Below, piece by piece: positions 1 through 10,564 of a DNA stretch of 24,325 nucleotides. Both the position numbers and the translations under genes were made by a program. Below the pieces are notes generated by a model, which was not told the origin of the DNA, made no database searches, and was given only the letters and a program-made list of their open reading frames with translations. Location of the stretch: contig NWUY0300011811.1 of the NCBI GenBank assembly GCA_004151065.3, positions 52,998 through 77,322 of the forward strand. The letters are read 5' to 3'. The stretch comes from Larix sibirica. Its lineage: Eukaryota; Streptophyta; Pinopsida; Pinales; Pinaceae. How positions within the stretch are numbered: the stretch's first letter is position 1; each line of letters begins with the position of its first letter.

Positions 1-118
1 CTCATTAACTATGTAGGAGATCATAATCCAGCAGTGATGCCTATCCATTGAAAATTTCATGTTTTTGATTATTTTCAATTATGATATTTTTTTATGCACT
101 AGCTTAATGTTTAATGTT

Positions 119-230
119 GTATGGTTTAATGATTAGCACTAGCAGATTTGATTAATTAGTGCTCCCAGTTTTGATTAATCATTAAACCATACTACTAGAT
201 GATTGATGTTGTATGGTTTAATGATTAATC
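119..230. repeat. AT-rich inverted and direct repeat cluster
   Basis: A motif reading gtatggtttaatgatta occurs at 119-135. Its reverse complement, extended to 20 bp, lies at 174-193, and the direct form returns at 211-230. The last two form a 20-bp inverted repeat around a short loop, so a stem-loop or cruciform is possible. This could be the remnant of a small inverted-repeat transposon, but no target-site duplication was seen. Confidence 0.6.
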
Positions 231-320
231 CATGTTTTCTATAGCTAATTCAACATCTACATGTTTTTTAGATATAAATCCATCAAAATATATACTATAT
301 AAAAAACACTCCCGAAGCGG

Positions 321-406
321 GAGCATTTAAAAATTTATCTTTCCACTCTGCTCCTCGCTCCCAGAGCATTTAAAAATTTCTCTTTCCACTCTGCTCCTCG
401 CTCCCA
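321..406. repeat. 43-bp tandem repeat, two copies
   Basis: Two adjacent 43-bp units start at 321 and 364, both with gagcatttaaaaattt, and differ at a single visible position (atc versus ctc). The near identity points to a recent local duplication. The rest of 1-480 is AT-rich and shows no gene. Confidence 0.85.
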
Positions 407-479
407 ACAACATGGGTTTGGACACTATTTGGAATTCTTCCTCTTTCTCCTTAGGCATCGAGGGAGGTTGATTCAACTA

Positions 480-665
480 GTTCTTGTTAACATAGCCATA
501 CTCATGGAAACTGTTGCACTTAAAAGGAAGTTGATCATGGGTCTTGTTGTCAACTTAAAGCTCTATTGCCTTTAGAGGAAAATCTTCTAGATTGACTTCA
601 ACCAATCTCTTGAAAATTATGATGCTATCCATTTGGGAGGATGCACCCATGGATATCTCTCTTGT
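480..665 (-). pseudogene. retroelement gag-like zinc-knuckle relic
   Basis: Read on the minus strand, this stretch gives an open segment of about 60 residues with one internal stop. It contains DQLPFKCNSFHEYGYV. This resembles the zinc-knuckle end of the DUF4283-type ORF1 proteins of plant LINEs, where a basic segment precedes a CX2CX4HX4C knuckle. Only the first cysteine and the H/G part survive; the second and last cysteines are lost. The start cannot be fixed. A similar but more decayed piece lies at 3546-3672 on the same strand. The assignment rests on recalled family patterns and is moderate at best. Confidence 0.4.
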
Positions 666-1000
666 TTAAGGTGCTTGGGTTTCTTGGAGGATTCTTAGAG
701 ATTTCTAGTGATAAAGTTTCTAGCGATCACCCCCTGGTTCCCAAAAACCATGGGCCATTGTGAAAAATAATATTACAATCTTCTTTAAATTGAACATGGA
801 AGCCAAATCATCCCTTATCACAAAAGAAAATCTAGAGATCTATGTAGATCCTTTCATCCAACATCAACAACTCCATGCTACAATTCTCCATATGAACTTT
901 GAAGATCTCTATCGAGCTTGAGTGGAGGCTCCTTAGAGCTAAGGGACATACTAGAATTCGACTTGCTCCTGCACATTAGAACATAAATCATATTTTCACT
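666..1000. other. stretch with no gene, probable decayed LINE upstream part
   Basis: No open frame or recognisable motif is visible. Its position just before the reverse-transcriptase relic suggests it was once the 5' part of that LINE, but every frame is broken by stops. Confidence 0.35.
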
Positions 1001-1029
1001 CTCCAACCCATCATTGAGGAGGCATGCCA

Positions 1030-2395
1030 TTGCTCTTCAAAAATTTACTGCTGCTTTGTAGACTTCCAAAAATATTTTGACTCTATTCCCCATGAAGCTC
1101 TATTCCAGAGGCTCAGATACATTGACATTTTCAATATATTATTGACGAACATCATGTGCATGTATGAGTTAGTTCTTTTTTAGCTTCACACTACCCATGG
1201 GATGTCAAAGTTGATCAAAAGTACCATTGACGTCAAACAAGGATGCCCCCTGTTTCCCACCCTATTTAGAATCTACATTGATGAGATCCTTTATGCATGA
1301 TCACATACTGGACAATCATGGATGCCTTCTACACCAATATGCTCTTCACTAACAATGTTGTCCTTTTAGCATCATCCTCGGAGGCCTACAGAGACAACTT
1401 GATGCTTTATCACTGTTTTTTGACCTTCAACAATTGATGGTCAACCTAGGAAAAACCAAGGTTACAATCTTCATTGGGTTGAAGAATGTGCTCTTGGACC
1501 ACCACTTCCTTTTTCAAGGGGAGGATATTGAGATCATCAACACCTACACTTACTTGGGGGTGCAATCTTCGGGGCCCCAATTCAGTTTGAGACAGGCTAT
1601 CCAGCCTCGAGTCAACAAGGGATACAGATCCTTGGCCATTCCAAGATGTCACTGATAGATATGGCTCAGAGGTTTGGGGCCTTGGTCTACTAGATTTAGA
1701 TTTGGCTTCAGCCGAGAGAATGCAGACTCTCCTCCTTAGGCACATCATCAAATGAAAATAGATAGTACCACATCCTATCATTTTTGTAGAGTTCGGTGCT
1801 CGATCCCTTTGGCTTGATCTGTAACCCTTCGTGAAGGGACGTGCCCAATTTCCATACTTGGCCTATCATTCCTCGAAGTCCATTGCTTCAACCAACCCTC
1901 TTGGGTGCATTTGATTTTGGTTTACAGGTGTCTTAGAACTTCTTGGGTCAGTAGGTATATCAATGGACCAACTTCCCCCAGTCAAATTCTCCATGGATGC
2001 TCTTGGTCACCTCCTACCTATTAGGATTTCTATGTTGAGCACTTCATGGTGGTGAGGGATGGTCTCATTATTCCACCCCTGTACACACTTCGCCATTGGG
2101 CGCATTCTCTTTGTATTCCCCTAGGCTAGTTCGTAGTTGGCTCACATAGACTTGGGGCTAAGGCAGAACACCATATTAACTGCTCCTAGTTGTGTCATCT
2201 ATGAGAGGTAGAGATGTTGGAGCACTTCATCGTCTGATGCCCCATATATTATGAGATCCATGGGAGGTTCCACTATCTCTTACGAGTATCGCAAACTATC
2301 CCCATTTTCTTCAAGTATTTAGACTAGAGATACCTAGATTTATATATTCAGGAGGCCCTTAAACTTTGCTCTCACACACTACATCCTCGTTCGAG
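1030..2395 (+). pseudogene. LINE reverse transcriptase, multiply frameshifted
   Basis: The ancestral protein copied the element RNA into DNA at the target site. Recognisable pieces come in the right order but in different frames. Motif A, CCFVDFQKYFDSIP, lies at about 1049-1090. Motif B, KQGCPL, lies at about 1235-1252. Motif C is a mutated catalytic box followed by VVLLA at 1348-1371. The thumb-side segment VNLGKTKV, NTYTYLGVQ and RQAIQPRVNKGY lies in the one clean stretch at 1434-1655. YGSEVWG follows at about 1660. A C-terminal piece with CPIYYEIHGRFHYL lies at about 2239-2280. Stops, at least two frameshifts and internal deletions (around 1650 and 1810) make it dead. The endonuclease domain is not recognisable. 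Confidence 0.8.
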
Positions 2396-2458
2396 ATCGG
2401 ATTCCATCTAGAGGATCCATTGTTTTTTTACTGTGCTCCCACTAGCTAGGGGCACCAA

Positions 2459-2504
2459 TCGAAGGAGGGGGACTCCTTCCATCGAAGGAGGGGGACTCCT
2501 TCCA
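2459..2504. repeat. 23-bp tandem repeat, two copies
   Basis: Two adjacent units start at 2459 and 2482. Each contains gaaggag, a G-run and actccttc, so each unit can also fold on itself through the GAAGGAG/CTCCTTC arms. Confidence 0.8.
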
Positions 2505-3300
2505 TCCAGTAGGAGCAGATGGGGGACTTCCTCCATCTCCAACAATCAACATTCTTTCATGAGCTTCTTTCTTCACTCGACCTCAAATGTTAAGGGAGAT
2601 GGCCCTTGTGGACCATGACACAATTGTATCATCATCATTGTTATCCTCTCCAGTGTTTAGATCCATCTCCCTTGTACATCCCTCTCTTAGAGTGATGGTT
2701 CGCTATTGGAGTCAAGGGTTTTCTTCAAGCCTTATTATAGATTCTTACTATACTTCACTTTACTCACAAACATACGAGATCTTTTAGGGTTCAATGGTGG
2801 GGGGCTCCTTCCATCCAGTAGTAGCATCTTAGTGGGTGCCCCCCCACCTCCATCAGTTAGCATTCTATCTTGAGCTTTCTTCACTCGGCCTTGAATGTTA
2901 GGAGAGATGGCCCTCGTTAACCATGACACACCTGTTATTCTCTCTAGTCTCTCCTAGAGCGGCGGTCCACTATTGGGCTTTCTTCAAGCCTTAGCATAGA
3001 TTCTTACTTTACTTCACTTTACTCACAAACATACGAGATCTTCCAGGGTTTAATGGTGGGGGGCTTCTTCCATCCAGTAGTAGCAGCTTAGTGGGAAACC
3101 CCCCCACCCCACCTCCACTTGTCAGCATTCTATCTTGAGCTTTCTTCACTCGGCCTTGAATGTTAGGAGAGATGCTCCCTGCATCATAACCATTGTTATT
3201 CTCTCCAGTCTCTCCTAGAGCGGCGGTCCACTATTGGATCAAGGGTTTTCTTTCATGGCTCAACATAGATTATTATTTTACTTAAATTTACTTTCGGATT
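2491..3300. repeat. three ~260-bp tandem units in the LINE tail
   Basis: The landmark actcacaaacatacgagatc recurs at 2762 and 3021 (period 259). Flanking landmarks (a G-run with cttccatccagtag; gagctttcttcactcg; gttaggagagatg; tctcctagagcggcggtcca) recur in the same order. Units run roughly 2491-2790, 2791-3048 and 3049-3300. The first is the most diverged. The array lies between the last recognisable RT segment and the pentamer end, so it belongs to the LINE 3' region or amplified inside it. Confidence 0.8.
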
Positions 3301-3545
3301 CATGCTTCTTATAGGAGCCACTTTTGATGCTTCCACTCTGTAATGACATCATTGTATTCAACTGTCCGATTGACCTATCTTGTGGTCATTTGCCGAACAT
3401 TAATAAAATTATCTTATCTTATCTCTTGTTCAATGAGTACCTTGTATCTAGTGTTTCAAAGTTCGAGGCTTAGCAAACTTCTCATTCAAGATTTGTTCTG
3501 CATATTGAACTGCTTTTTCCTTCAGACATGTGAATAAAATGGTTA

Positions 3546-3672
3546 ACTTTTGAAAAAAAAAAATTATTGGTTGGAAGATCTTGCTGTCTTTGAGTGTCCA
3601 ACCACCAATCTCTTGAAAGCCACAATGCATTGGAGAGGATGCACCCATCACACTCCCCCAAGTCCATGGCAA
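3546..3672 (-). pseudogene. second gag-like relic fragment
   Basis: At the nucleotide level this segment shares gggtgcatcc and ttcaagagattggt, in the same order and strand, with the relic at 480-665. It is followed on the minus strand by a run of eleven T. No zinc-knuckle residues survive, so it is annotated only through its relation to the better copy. Confidence 0.3.
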
Positions 3673-3874
3673 TTGTAGTTAGGGTAAGACCTAGCTTCTA
3701 GTCTATAGAGGTGTGGCTCAATGGCGTTCTTGGAGGACAAGGGAACAACAAGAGTTTTGACTATCCATACAACATGGGTGACAATCTTTTCAAAGATGGC
3801 TAGGGTGAACCCTAGCTGTAACTAGAACAAATGCTCACAGGCTTCATATTCTTTCCGCTTAAAGCAAGAATAGG

Positions 3875-3946
3875 TTTTCCCCTACATATAAAGACCTTTA
3901 CTAAGTTTATATTTTCCCCTACATATAAAGACCTTTACTAAGTTTA
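3875..3946. repeat. 37-bp tandem repeat, two copies
   Basis: The unit ttttcccctacatataaaga and following bases to agttta occurs at 3875-3909 and again at 3912-3946. Identity over the 35 shared bases indicates a recent slip duplication. Confidence 0.85.
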
Positions 3947-5071
3947 GATGCTTGGCACTAAAAATGAAGCCAGTTTAATATTTGAACATTGAGGTATTCT
4001 ATTTGGAAAGGACAAAAGATACAGCGTTGATAGGCTAGTATGGAATCTGGCCAAGTTGTGTTCTAGTATATACAAGTTTGTTATTTCCATTATTGCCAGG
4101 AGATGTGGGTACAAGTACATATGAGAAGACATGGGGGTATGAGTATGTAAATTAAAAAATTGAAAAAAATGCAAATGAAGTGTCAAAATTAAGATTTTAA
4201 AATCATGTAATGATGAACAATTAATTGTCTATATCATAATTTCCTGCATCAATCAAAGATATGTATGTCTATTAAGAGTCTACGACTCTACAGTATATAC
4301 CATAGTCTATTCAAAGATACAATCCAAGTTACGAAACTTTAAATTTTAAACATTTAAACTTTCCATCCCAAAATCCGGTCTCCATTTCAATATCTGCTTC
4401 ATCTAGTTAAGGTTCACTCTCTACATTTTCCAAGTTCTCTGTAAACATAATCTCTCTGAGAATTCATTGCTCTTTAGCACACGTTGAGGTTCATTTGTAA
4501 TGGGAGGTAGACCAGTGAGGCCATTTCATTGCTACATAATTGTTATTTGTTATTAATAGTTATGATTTCCTTCTCCTAGTCAATCTGGGTTGTAGGGTTC
4601 ACCCTAGGGTTTTGGTAGACTTTATTCTTTTTTCAATTGAGATTTTACCTTTTTTTTGGTCTTTTCAATGAAGAAACCGTGGGAGACACACTGGGATGCT
4701 TGCAGGAGACCTTGGGAGTCTATGGGGAGACCTCACGTCTCCCATATCTGAGAGTGTCCTTGACCTTGGGAAACACATCTCCTTGCTACTATTTCATTTT
4801 TGTACAAGGAATCAATTGTAGGACAATTATTCGAGTCTCTGTGTACTTTGTCTTGAAAGGAAGACAAATTACATTTCCAATTTAGATTGTATAATATTGT
4901 TATATTCTTATTTGACTTAAAATAATGATAATATATTAGTTTTTCTCTCGTAACGTTCTCTACTGCTTGTACCAAAGTCAATTTTAACTTGATGCCAGCA
5001 GGGCCTTGGTTCACTGGTGAGGTTGACAGAATGTTGAGCTGTCCACTAGGGTTCCATTATCGTAGTGATCT
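3947..5071. other. stretch without a recognisable gene
   Basis: AT-rich sequence with only short, non-conserved open frames. No transposon terminus, domain motif or RNA gene was recognised. It may be intron of the coiled-coil gene whose last exons start at 12423, or intergenic DNA. Confidence 0.4.
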
Positions 5072-6800
5072 GTGCAAGTCCTGGGCAAACTTGGTGGAAT
5101 ATATATCCCTCACTCTTGCCATCTGAAGAGACAAAAGAAGTCCGTGTTAGTGTGTTTTTTGAAGCACTTTCAACAAAAAATTTGGACTTGTAATTTGGAA
5201 AAACTGAACCAGAGGTAAAACAAGGAAATGATCAGAGTTTGAATCCTTGGATCTGCTTCTTGCTGTAATGTTCTTATTTAATTATCCTACTTGTGGGGAT
5301 TTTGAATAAAAATCAACACGCATCAAGTGTTTGATTAGTACTGTAAATAACAAACATGTTAATGTCATGATTGATGCATATTATTTGCATAAAATAACCA
5401 AATGGAAAAAAAACCGAGATATGTATTGTGAATTGATCAAGTTGGACAATGGAAACAATTGATAATGTGGCAATAATCAAATTAGGGCTGTGTGTCAAAA
5501 GTGGCATGTTGGTTTGGTGAAAGTGGGATGATGTTAAAGCTCTCACAAGCGTTTCAAGACTCACCTACGACACTTGTGACTGTGCTCATGTTTGTCTACA
5601 CCAGTACTTGTGACAATGGTTGGGGCTTGGTGCAAGTCCTAGGCGAATTTGGGAGTCTATGGGAATATATATCCCTCAGTCTGGCTATCTGAAGAGACAA
5701 AAGAAGTCCTTGTTAGTGTATCTTTTGAAGCACTTTCAACAAAAAAAATGGACTTGTAATATAGAAAAAAAAAAGATTCTGACCATAATGTCTTCCTGTC
5801 AGCAAAACTGAACAAGAAGTAAAACAAGAAAATGACTAGAGTTTGAATCCTTTGGATCTGCTTCTTGCTGTAATGTTCTTATTTAATTACCCTACTTGTA
5901 GGGATTTTGAATAAAAATCAACATGCATCAAGTGTTTGATTTGTACTGTAATTGACACATATTATTTGCATAAAATAACAAATGGCAAAATATTGAGATC
6001 ATGTATTGTGAATCGATCAAGTTGGAAACAATTGATAATGTTGCAATAAGCAAACTAGGGCTGTGTCAACAGTGGCATGTTGATTTGTTGAAAGAGGGGT
6101 GATGTTAAAGCTCTCACAAGGGTTTCAAGACTCACCTAGGACACACTTGTGACTGCTCATGTTTGTTGTACACCAGTACTTGCGACAATGGTTGGGGCTG
6201 GGTGCAAGTCCTGGGCAAATTTGGGAGTCTATGGGAATATATATCCCTCGGTCTGGCCATCTGAAGAGACAAAATAAGTCCGTGTTAGTGTGTTTTTTGA
6301 AGCACTTTCAACAAAAAAATTGGACTTGTAATTTAGAAAAAAAATTGATGCTGCACCATAATGTCTTCCTGTCAGCAAAACTGAACAAGAAGTAAAACAA
6401 GAAAATGACTAGAGTTTGAATTCTTGGATCTGCTTCTTGCTATAATGTTCTTATTTAATTACCCAATTTACCCTACTTGTGGGGATTTTGAATAAAAATC
6501 AACATATAAAGTGTTTGATTTGTACCATAAATATACAAATAATATGTTAATGATTGACGCATATTATTTGCGTAAAATAACAAATGGCAAAAATATTGAG
6601 ATCATATATTGTGAATTGATCAAGTTGGAAACAATTGTAATGTTGCAATAATCAAACTAGGGTAGTGGGGTGATGTTAAAGCTCTCACAAGGGTTTCAAG
6701 ACTCAATCACTCACCTAGGACACACTTGTGACTGTGCTCATGTTTGTTGTACACCAGTACTTATGACAATGGTTAAGGCTCAGTGCAAGACCTGGGCGAA
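5072..6800. repeat. tandem array of ~570-bp units
   Basis: The landmark gtgcaagNcctgggcNaa recurs at 5072, 5630, 6202 and 6783, giving periods of 558, 572 and 581 bp. Each unit continues in the same order with atatatccctc, ctgaagagacaaaa, gaagcactttcaacaaaaa, ggatctgcttcttgct, ggggattttgaataaaaatc and atgttaaagctctcacaag. Units differ by many substitutions and small indels, so the array is old. The short open frames inside are not shared in frame between units, so I do not treat them as genes. The array is probably intronic or intergenic. Confidence 0.85.
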
Positions 6801-7068
6801 TTTGATGAATAGCCAGTCATGGAAGCTTAGCGAAAGTCTTGCTTTCATATGTCCACATGCTTGTTTGCTCATGTTGACTGGAAGCATGCTACAAAAAGAA
6901 TACTATGGCTGTGTGATACTTTGCTGGACTTCAAATACTCATGGTAAAACTATAGATTGAAGTCTATTTCAAGCAATTACAACTAATGCGGGTTCTTGTA
7001 GTCTTCTCCTGTGCCAATGTTTGACATTTGTCTTGGACATTTGTTTTTGGTGTTGCTTCAAAGTTAGT
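6801..7068. other. unassigned spacer between the two arrays
   Basis: Nothing recognisable. An open frame from 6670 runs through the end of the previous array to 6960, but it has no domain and lacks a counterpart in the sister units. Confidence 0.35.
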
Positions 7069-8101
7069 CTATTTTTGAGTCAGTTGTCTCATAGACATGT
7101 TACCATGTTCAGCAGTCTGTCATAATTTGTTTGTTCCAACTTGGTATGAAAAACAAGTTTCCAAAGGCTTCTGGAAGTATCATTAGAAGCATACAGTTAG
7201 AAGCATACTGTTATTCAATTTTCAAATTCATTGCAAAATGTACATGGTTTATAGATTATTCTCTTCAAAATATACATCAAGTATCCAGAAACTCATTGCC
7301 ACTGATTAGTTGTTTTGGTATTGCCTGTTCACACAAATTTTATTCAATGACAACCTAGGACATGTTGGCAATACTGAATTAGAGCAAGCAAGCGTGTGCC
7401 CAGACTTAATACAGTTGTAGCAAGCAACCAGATTTCTCTTGTTCATTTGAACACCTTAATGTGCAATATATGAACTTGATCACTATTATGTTAGAAGTAC
7501 TGTCCTACTTGCCATATTTGTCACATTACCTTTTGATATGTGGTTAACGAACTTGCTTCTGTGTTCTTTGAACTTTCAGCTACCATAGAACCTTATTTTC
7601 AATCATATTCAACCATATGCGATTCTTTTTTATTTTGTGCCTTGATCATCACTCATCATTATGATAGAAAATAACGTTTAGTCTGTTGTAACTTCTGTCT
7701 TGTTTCCATGCTTTGCCTATTTTTGAGTCAGTTGTCTCATAAAGATTTTACCTTGTTAGTTGAGGAGTCCGTCATAATTTATTTGTTCCAGCTTGGTATG
7801 GAATACAAGTTTTCAAAGGCTTCAGAAAGTTCTTAAAAATGCAGAATTATTCAATTTTCAAAACCATTGCAAAATGTACATGTTTTCTAGATTATTGTCT
7901 TGAAAATATACTTTAAATATCCAGAAATTCCTTGCCACTGATTAGTTGTTTTGGTACCGCATGTTCACACAATTTTTATTCAATGACAACCTCGGGTGTG
8001 TTTGCAATATGAATTAGAGCAAGGAACCATGTGTCCAGCCAATAAGCAAATAATACAGATGCAGCAAGCAACCAAATTTCTCTTTTTCATTTAAGCACCT
8101 T

Positions 8102-8119
8102 AATGCTATCTATGAACTT
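8102..8119. repeat. target-site duplication, left
   Basis: The 18-bp sequence aatgctatctatgaactt is found here and again at 8910-8927, flanking the retroposon. The neighbouring array units at about 7457-7477 and 9500-9518 have the same context uninterrupted, so they serve as empty sites. Confidence 0.85.
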
Positions 8120-8909
8120 TTTTTTTCCATGGAAAAAAGTGTAATTTCATTAAGAATAATCAAATTACATATTGCAGAAAGGCTTCTAGGATCCCTTTCC
8201 AGTATCAACTTTTCAGCTTCATAGAATTGCAGGCACCTAAGCACCACCAGTAAATAAAAAACTAAAAAACTACATCTAATACACCCTATTCAGGGTAGCC
8301 AATATTTGGTCATATACAAATGTAAGAACCGACTGATGCAGATATAATATGTAATTCCAAAACGCTTGTTGAGATAGCAGGGCCACCGGGTTCTGTAGAT
8401 CAAGGACCGCCAAAACGGGCACCACTGCGCCGTGGATGCCCAGCTTGTTCGGCTGCCCTCGGCTGGGTAGCTGCCACCGACGCCACAGGAAAGCAGGAGC
8501 CCACGACAGTAAAACGCGAAAAGAAGCCAAAGCACCACTTTTGGCTCCCCTCGGCAAGGTAACTGCTGCCGCCGCCACAAGCAGGAGTCCACGTCAAAGC
8601 TCCACAGCCGACTCGCTGCCGCCGTTGCCACAGCGCCTTGGATGCCCAGCCCTGGGTCGACACCCCTCAGCAAAGAAAACTGCCGCCGCCGCCACTGGAA
8701 AGCAGGAAGAGCCTGCTACACAATGGGTCACCATGCGAAGGCGCCGCCAGCACTCCAAGCGCAGGGAGAAACCGTCTCTAATCGCCGTCATTCAGCCTTG
8801 ACAGATAGCAACTCAGGGGAGAAGGTGAATGGCGGCCATGGAAGGAGCCATGGCCGCCGAGTTAATCTCGGTAGTCGACTCTCAAACCCTAGTTGCAGAG
8901 CCCTCAATC
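8120..8909 (-). mobile_element. 790-bp non-LTR retroposon with poly(A) tail
   Basis: The insert is bounded by an exact 18-bp target-site duplication and starts on the plus strand with a T-run, so the element lies on the minus strand with a short A-rich 3' end. Its 5' part is strikingly GC-rich and has three related segments built on tcctgctt, gtggcggcgg and tgggcatcca. Its 3' part is AT-rich and ends with ttcttaatgaaattacac and a final A-run. All frames of the GC-rich part stay open by composition, but none shows a known domain, and no reverse transcriptase is present. It is therefore a non-autonomous LINE-derived or SINE-like retroposon, or a retrocopy of an unknown transcript. Confidence 0.75.
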
Positions 8910-8927
8910 AATGCTATCTATGAACTT
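8910..8927. repeat. target-site duplication, right
   Basis: Exact match to 8102-8119. After it the host array resumes with aaccactattatgttaga, as in the sister units. Confidence 0.85.
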
Positions 8928-9609
8928 AACCACTATTATGTTAGAATTATTGTCCTACCTGCCATATTTAATACATTATCTTTTGATCTGTGGTTAGAGA
9001 ACCTGATCCTGCATTCTTTCAGCCACTATATGCATTTCTTTTTTATTTTGTGTGATCATCACTCAGATCTTTATGCTTGAAAATAACGCTTAGTCTTTTC
9101 CAACGTCCGTCTGTCTTCATGCTTCTATGCTTCTGCCTATTTTTTATTCAGTTCTTATAAACATTTTACCTTGTTAGTTGAGCAGTCAGTCGTAGTATAT
9201 TTGTTCCAGCCTTGGTATGGAATACAAGTTTTCAAAGGCTTCAAAATTATCATTACAAATGCAAAATTATTCAATTTTTAAATCCATTACATGGTTTCTA
9301 GATTATTGTGCTTTAAATCTCCAGAAATTTCTCGCCACTGATTAGTTGTTTTGGTAGTGCATGTTCACACAAATTTTATTCAATGACAAGTTAGGGCATG
9401 TTGTCAATAGTGAATTAGAGCAAGGAAGTGTGTCCAGACAAAATAAGCAAATAAATACAGATACAGCAAGAAACCAAATTTCTCTTGTTCATTTAAACGC
9501 CTTAACGCAATCTATGAACTTGACCACTAGTATGTTAAATTTACTGTCCTACCTGCCATATTAAACATGTTATCCTTTGATATGTGGTTAGAGAACCTGC
9601 TTCTGCATT

Positions 9610-9610
9610 N
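9610..9610. other. assembly gap marker (single N)
   Basis: A single N joins two pieces. The sequence to its right restarts at the equivalent of 7166. The open frame crossing it at 9567-9803 is an artefact of the join. Confidence 0.95.
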
Positions 9611-10564
9611 GGCTTCTGGAAGTATCATTAGAAGCATACAGTTAGAAGCATACTGTTATTCAATTTTCAAATTCATTGCAAAATGTACATGGTTTATAGA
9701 TTATTCTCTTCAAAATATACATCAAGTATCCAGAAACTCATTGCCACTGATTAGTTGTTTTGGTATTGCCTGTTCACACAAATTTTATTCAATGACAACC
9801 TAGGACATGTTGGCAATACTGAATTAGAGCAAGCAAGCGTGTGCCCAGACTTAATACAGTTGTAGCAAGCAACCAGATTTCTCTTGTTCATTTGAACACC
9901 TTAATGTGCAATATATGAACTTGATCACTATTATGTTAGAAGTACTGTCCTACTTGCCATATTTGTCACATTACCTTTTGATATGTGGTTAACGAACTTG
10001 CTTCTGTGTTCTTTGAACTTTCAGCTACCATAGAACCTTATTTTCAATCATATTCAACCATATGCGATTCTTTTTTATTTTGTGCCTTGATCATCACTCA
10101 TCATTATGATAGAAAATAACGTTTAGTCTGTTGTAACTTCTGTCTTGTTTCCATGCTTTGCCTATTTTTGAGTCAGTTGTCTCATAAAGATTTTACCTTG
10201 TTAGTTGAGGAGTCCGTCATAATTTATTTGTTCCAGCTTGGTATGGAATACAAGTTTTCAAAGGCTTCAGAAAGTTCTTAAAAATGCAGAATTATTCAAT
10301 TTTCAAAACCATTGCAAAATGTACATGTTTTCTAGATTATTGTCTTGAAAATATACTTTAAATATCCAGAAATTCCTTGCCACTGATTAGTTGTTTTGGT
10401 ACCGCATGTTCACACAATTTTTATTCAATGACAACCTCGGGTGTGTTTGCAATATGAATTAGAGCAAGGAACCATGTGTCCAGCCAATAAGCAAATAATA
10501 CAGATGCAGCAAGCAACCAAATTTCTCTTTTTCATTTAAGCACCTTAATGCTATCTATGAACTT

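Larger units (their letters stand above)
1000..3425 (+). mobile_element. degenerate LINE (non-LTR retrotransposon)
   Basis: The element shows a decayed reverse-transcriptase coding region, then a noncoding tail with ~260-bp tandem units, and an end consisting of aataaaatt followed by ATCTT, ATCTT, ATCTC at 3411-3425. A short pentamer tail instead of poly(A) is typical of some plant and algal LINE clades. The 5' end at about 1000 is only where similarity becomes readable. No target-site duplication could be matched, so the true left boundary is unknown. Confidence 0.7.
7166..9609. repeat. 2444-bp segment, first copy (contig overlap)
   Basis: This segment reappears at 9611-12100 with a constant offset of 2445 over every landmark I compared, and with the same N-flanked break. 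The only difference seen is an extra 46-bp unit in the second copy. The first copy ends and the second begins exactly at the N at 9610. That is the signature of two contig ends that overlap but were not merged. Confidence 0.9.

Noticed and set aside
1446-1781. 111-residue minus-strand frame
   Set aside because: It is the complement of the recognisable LINE reverse-transcriptase segment on the plus strand.
5492-6395. Short frames within the ~570-bp units
   Set aside because: Frames differ between units through indels, so no protein is conserved across the array.
8276-8923. Overlapping frames of 65 to 127 residues on both strands, and their copies at 10721-11368
   Set aside because: They arise from GC-rich internal repeats in the retroposon, are open in nearly every frame and show no domain. 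The second set is the same locus counted twice.
9567-9803. Frame crossing the N at 9610
   Set aside because: It depends on an ambiguous base at an assembly join.
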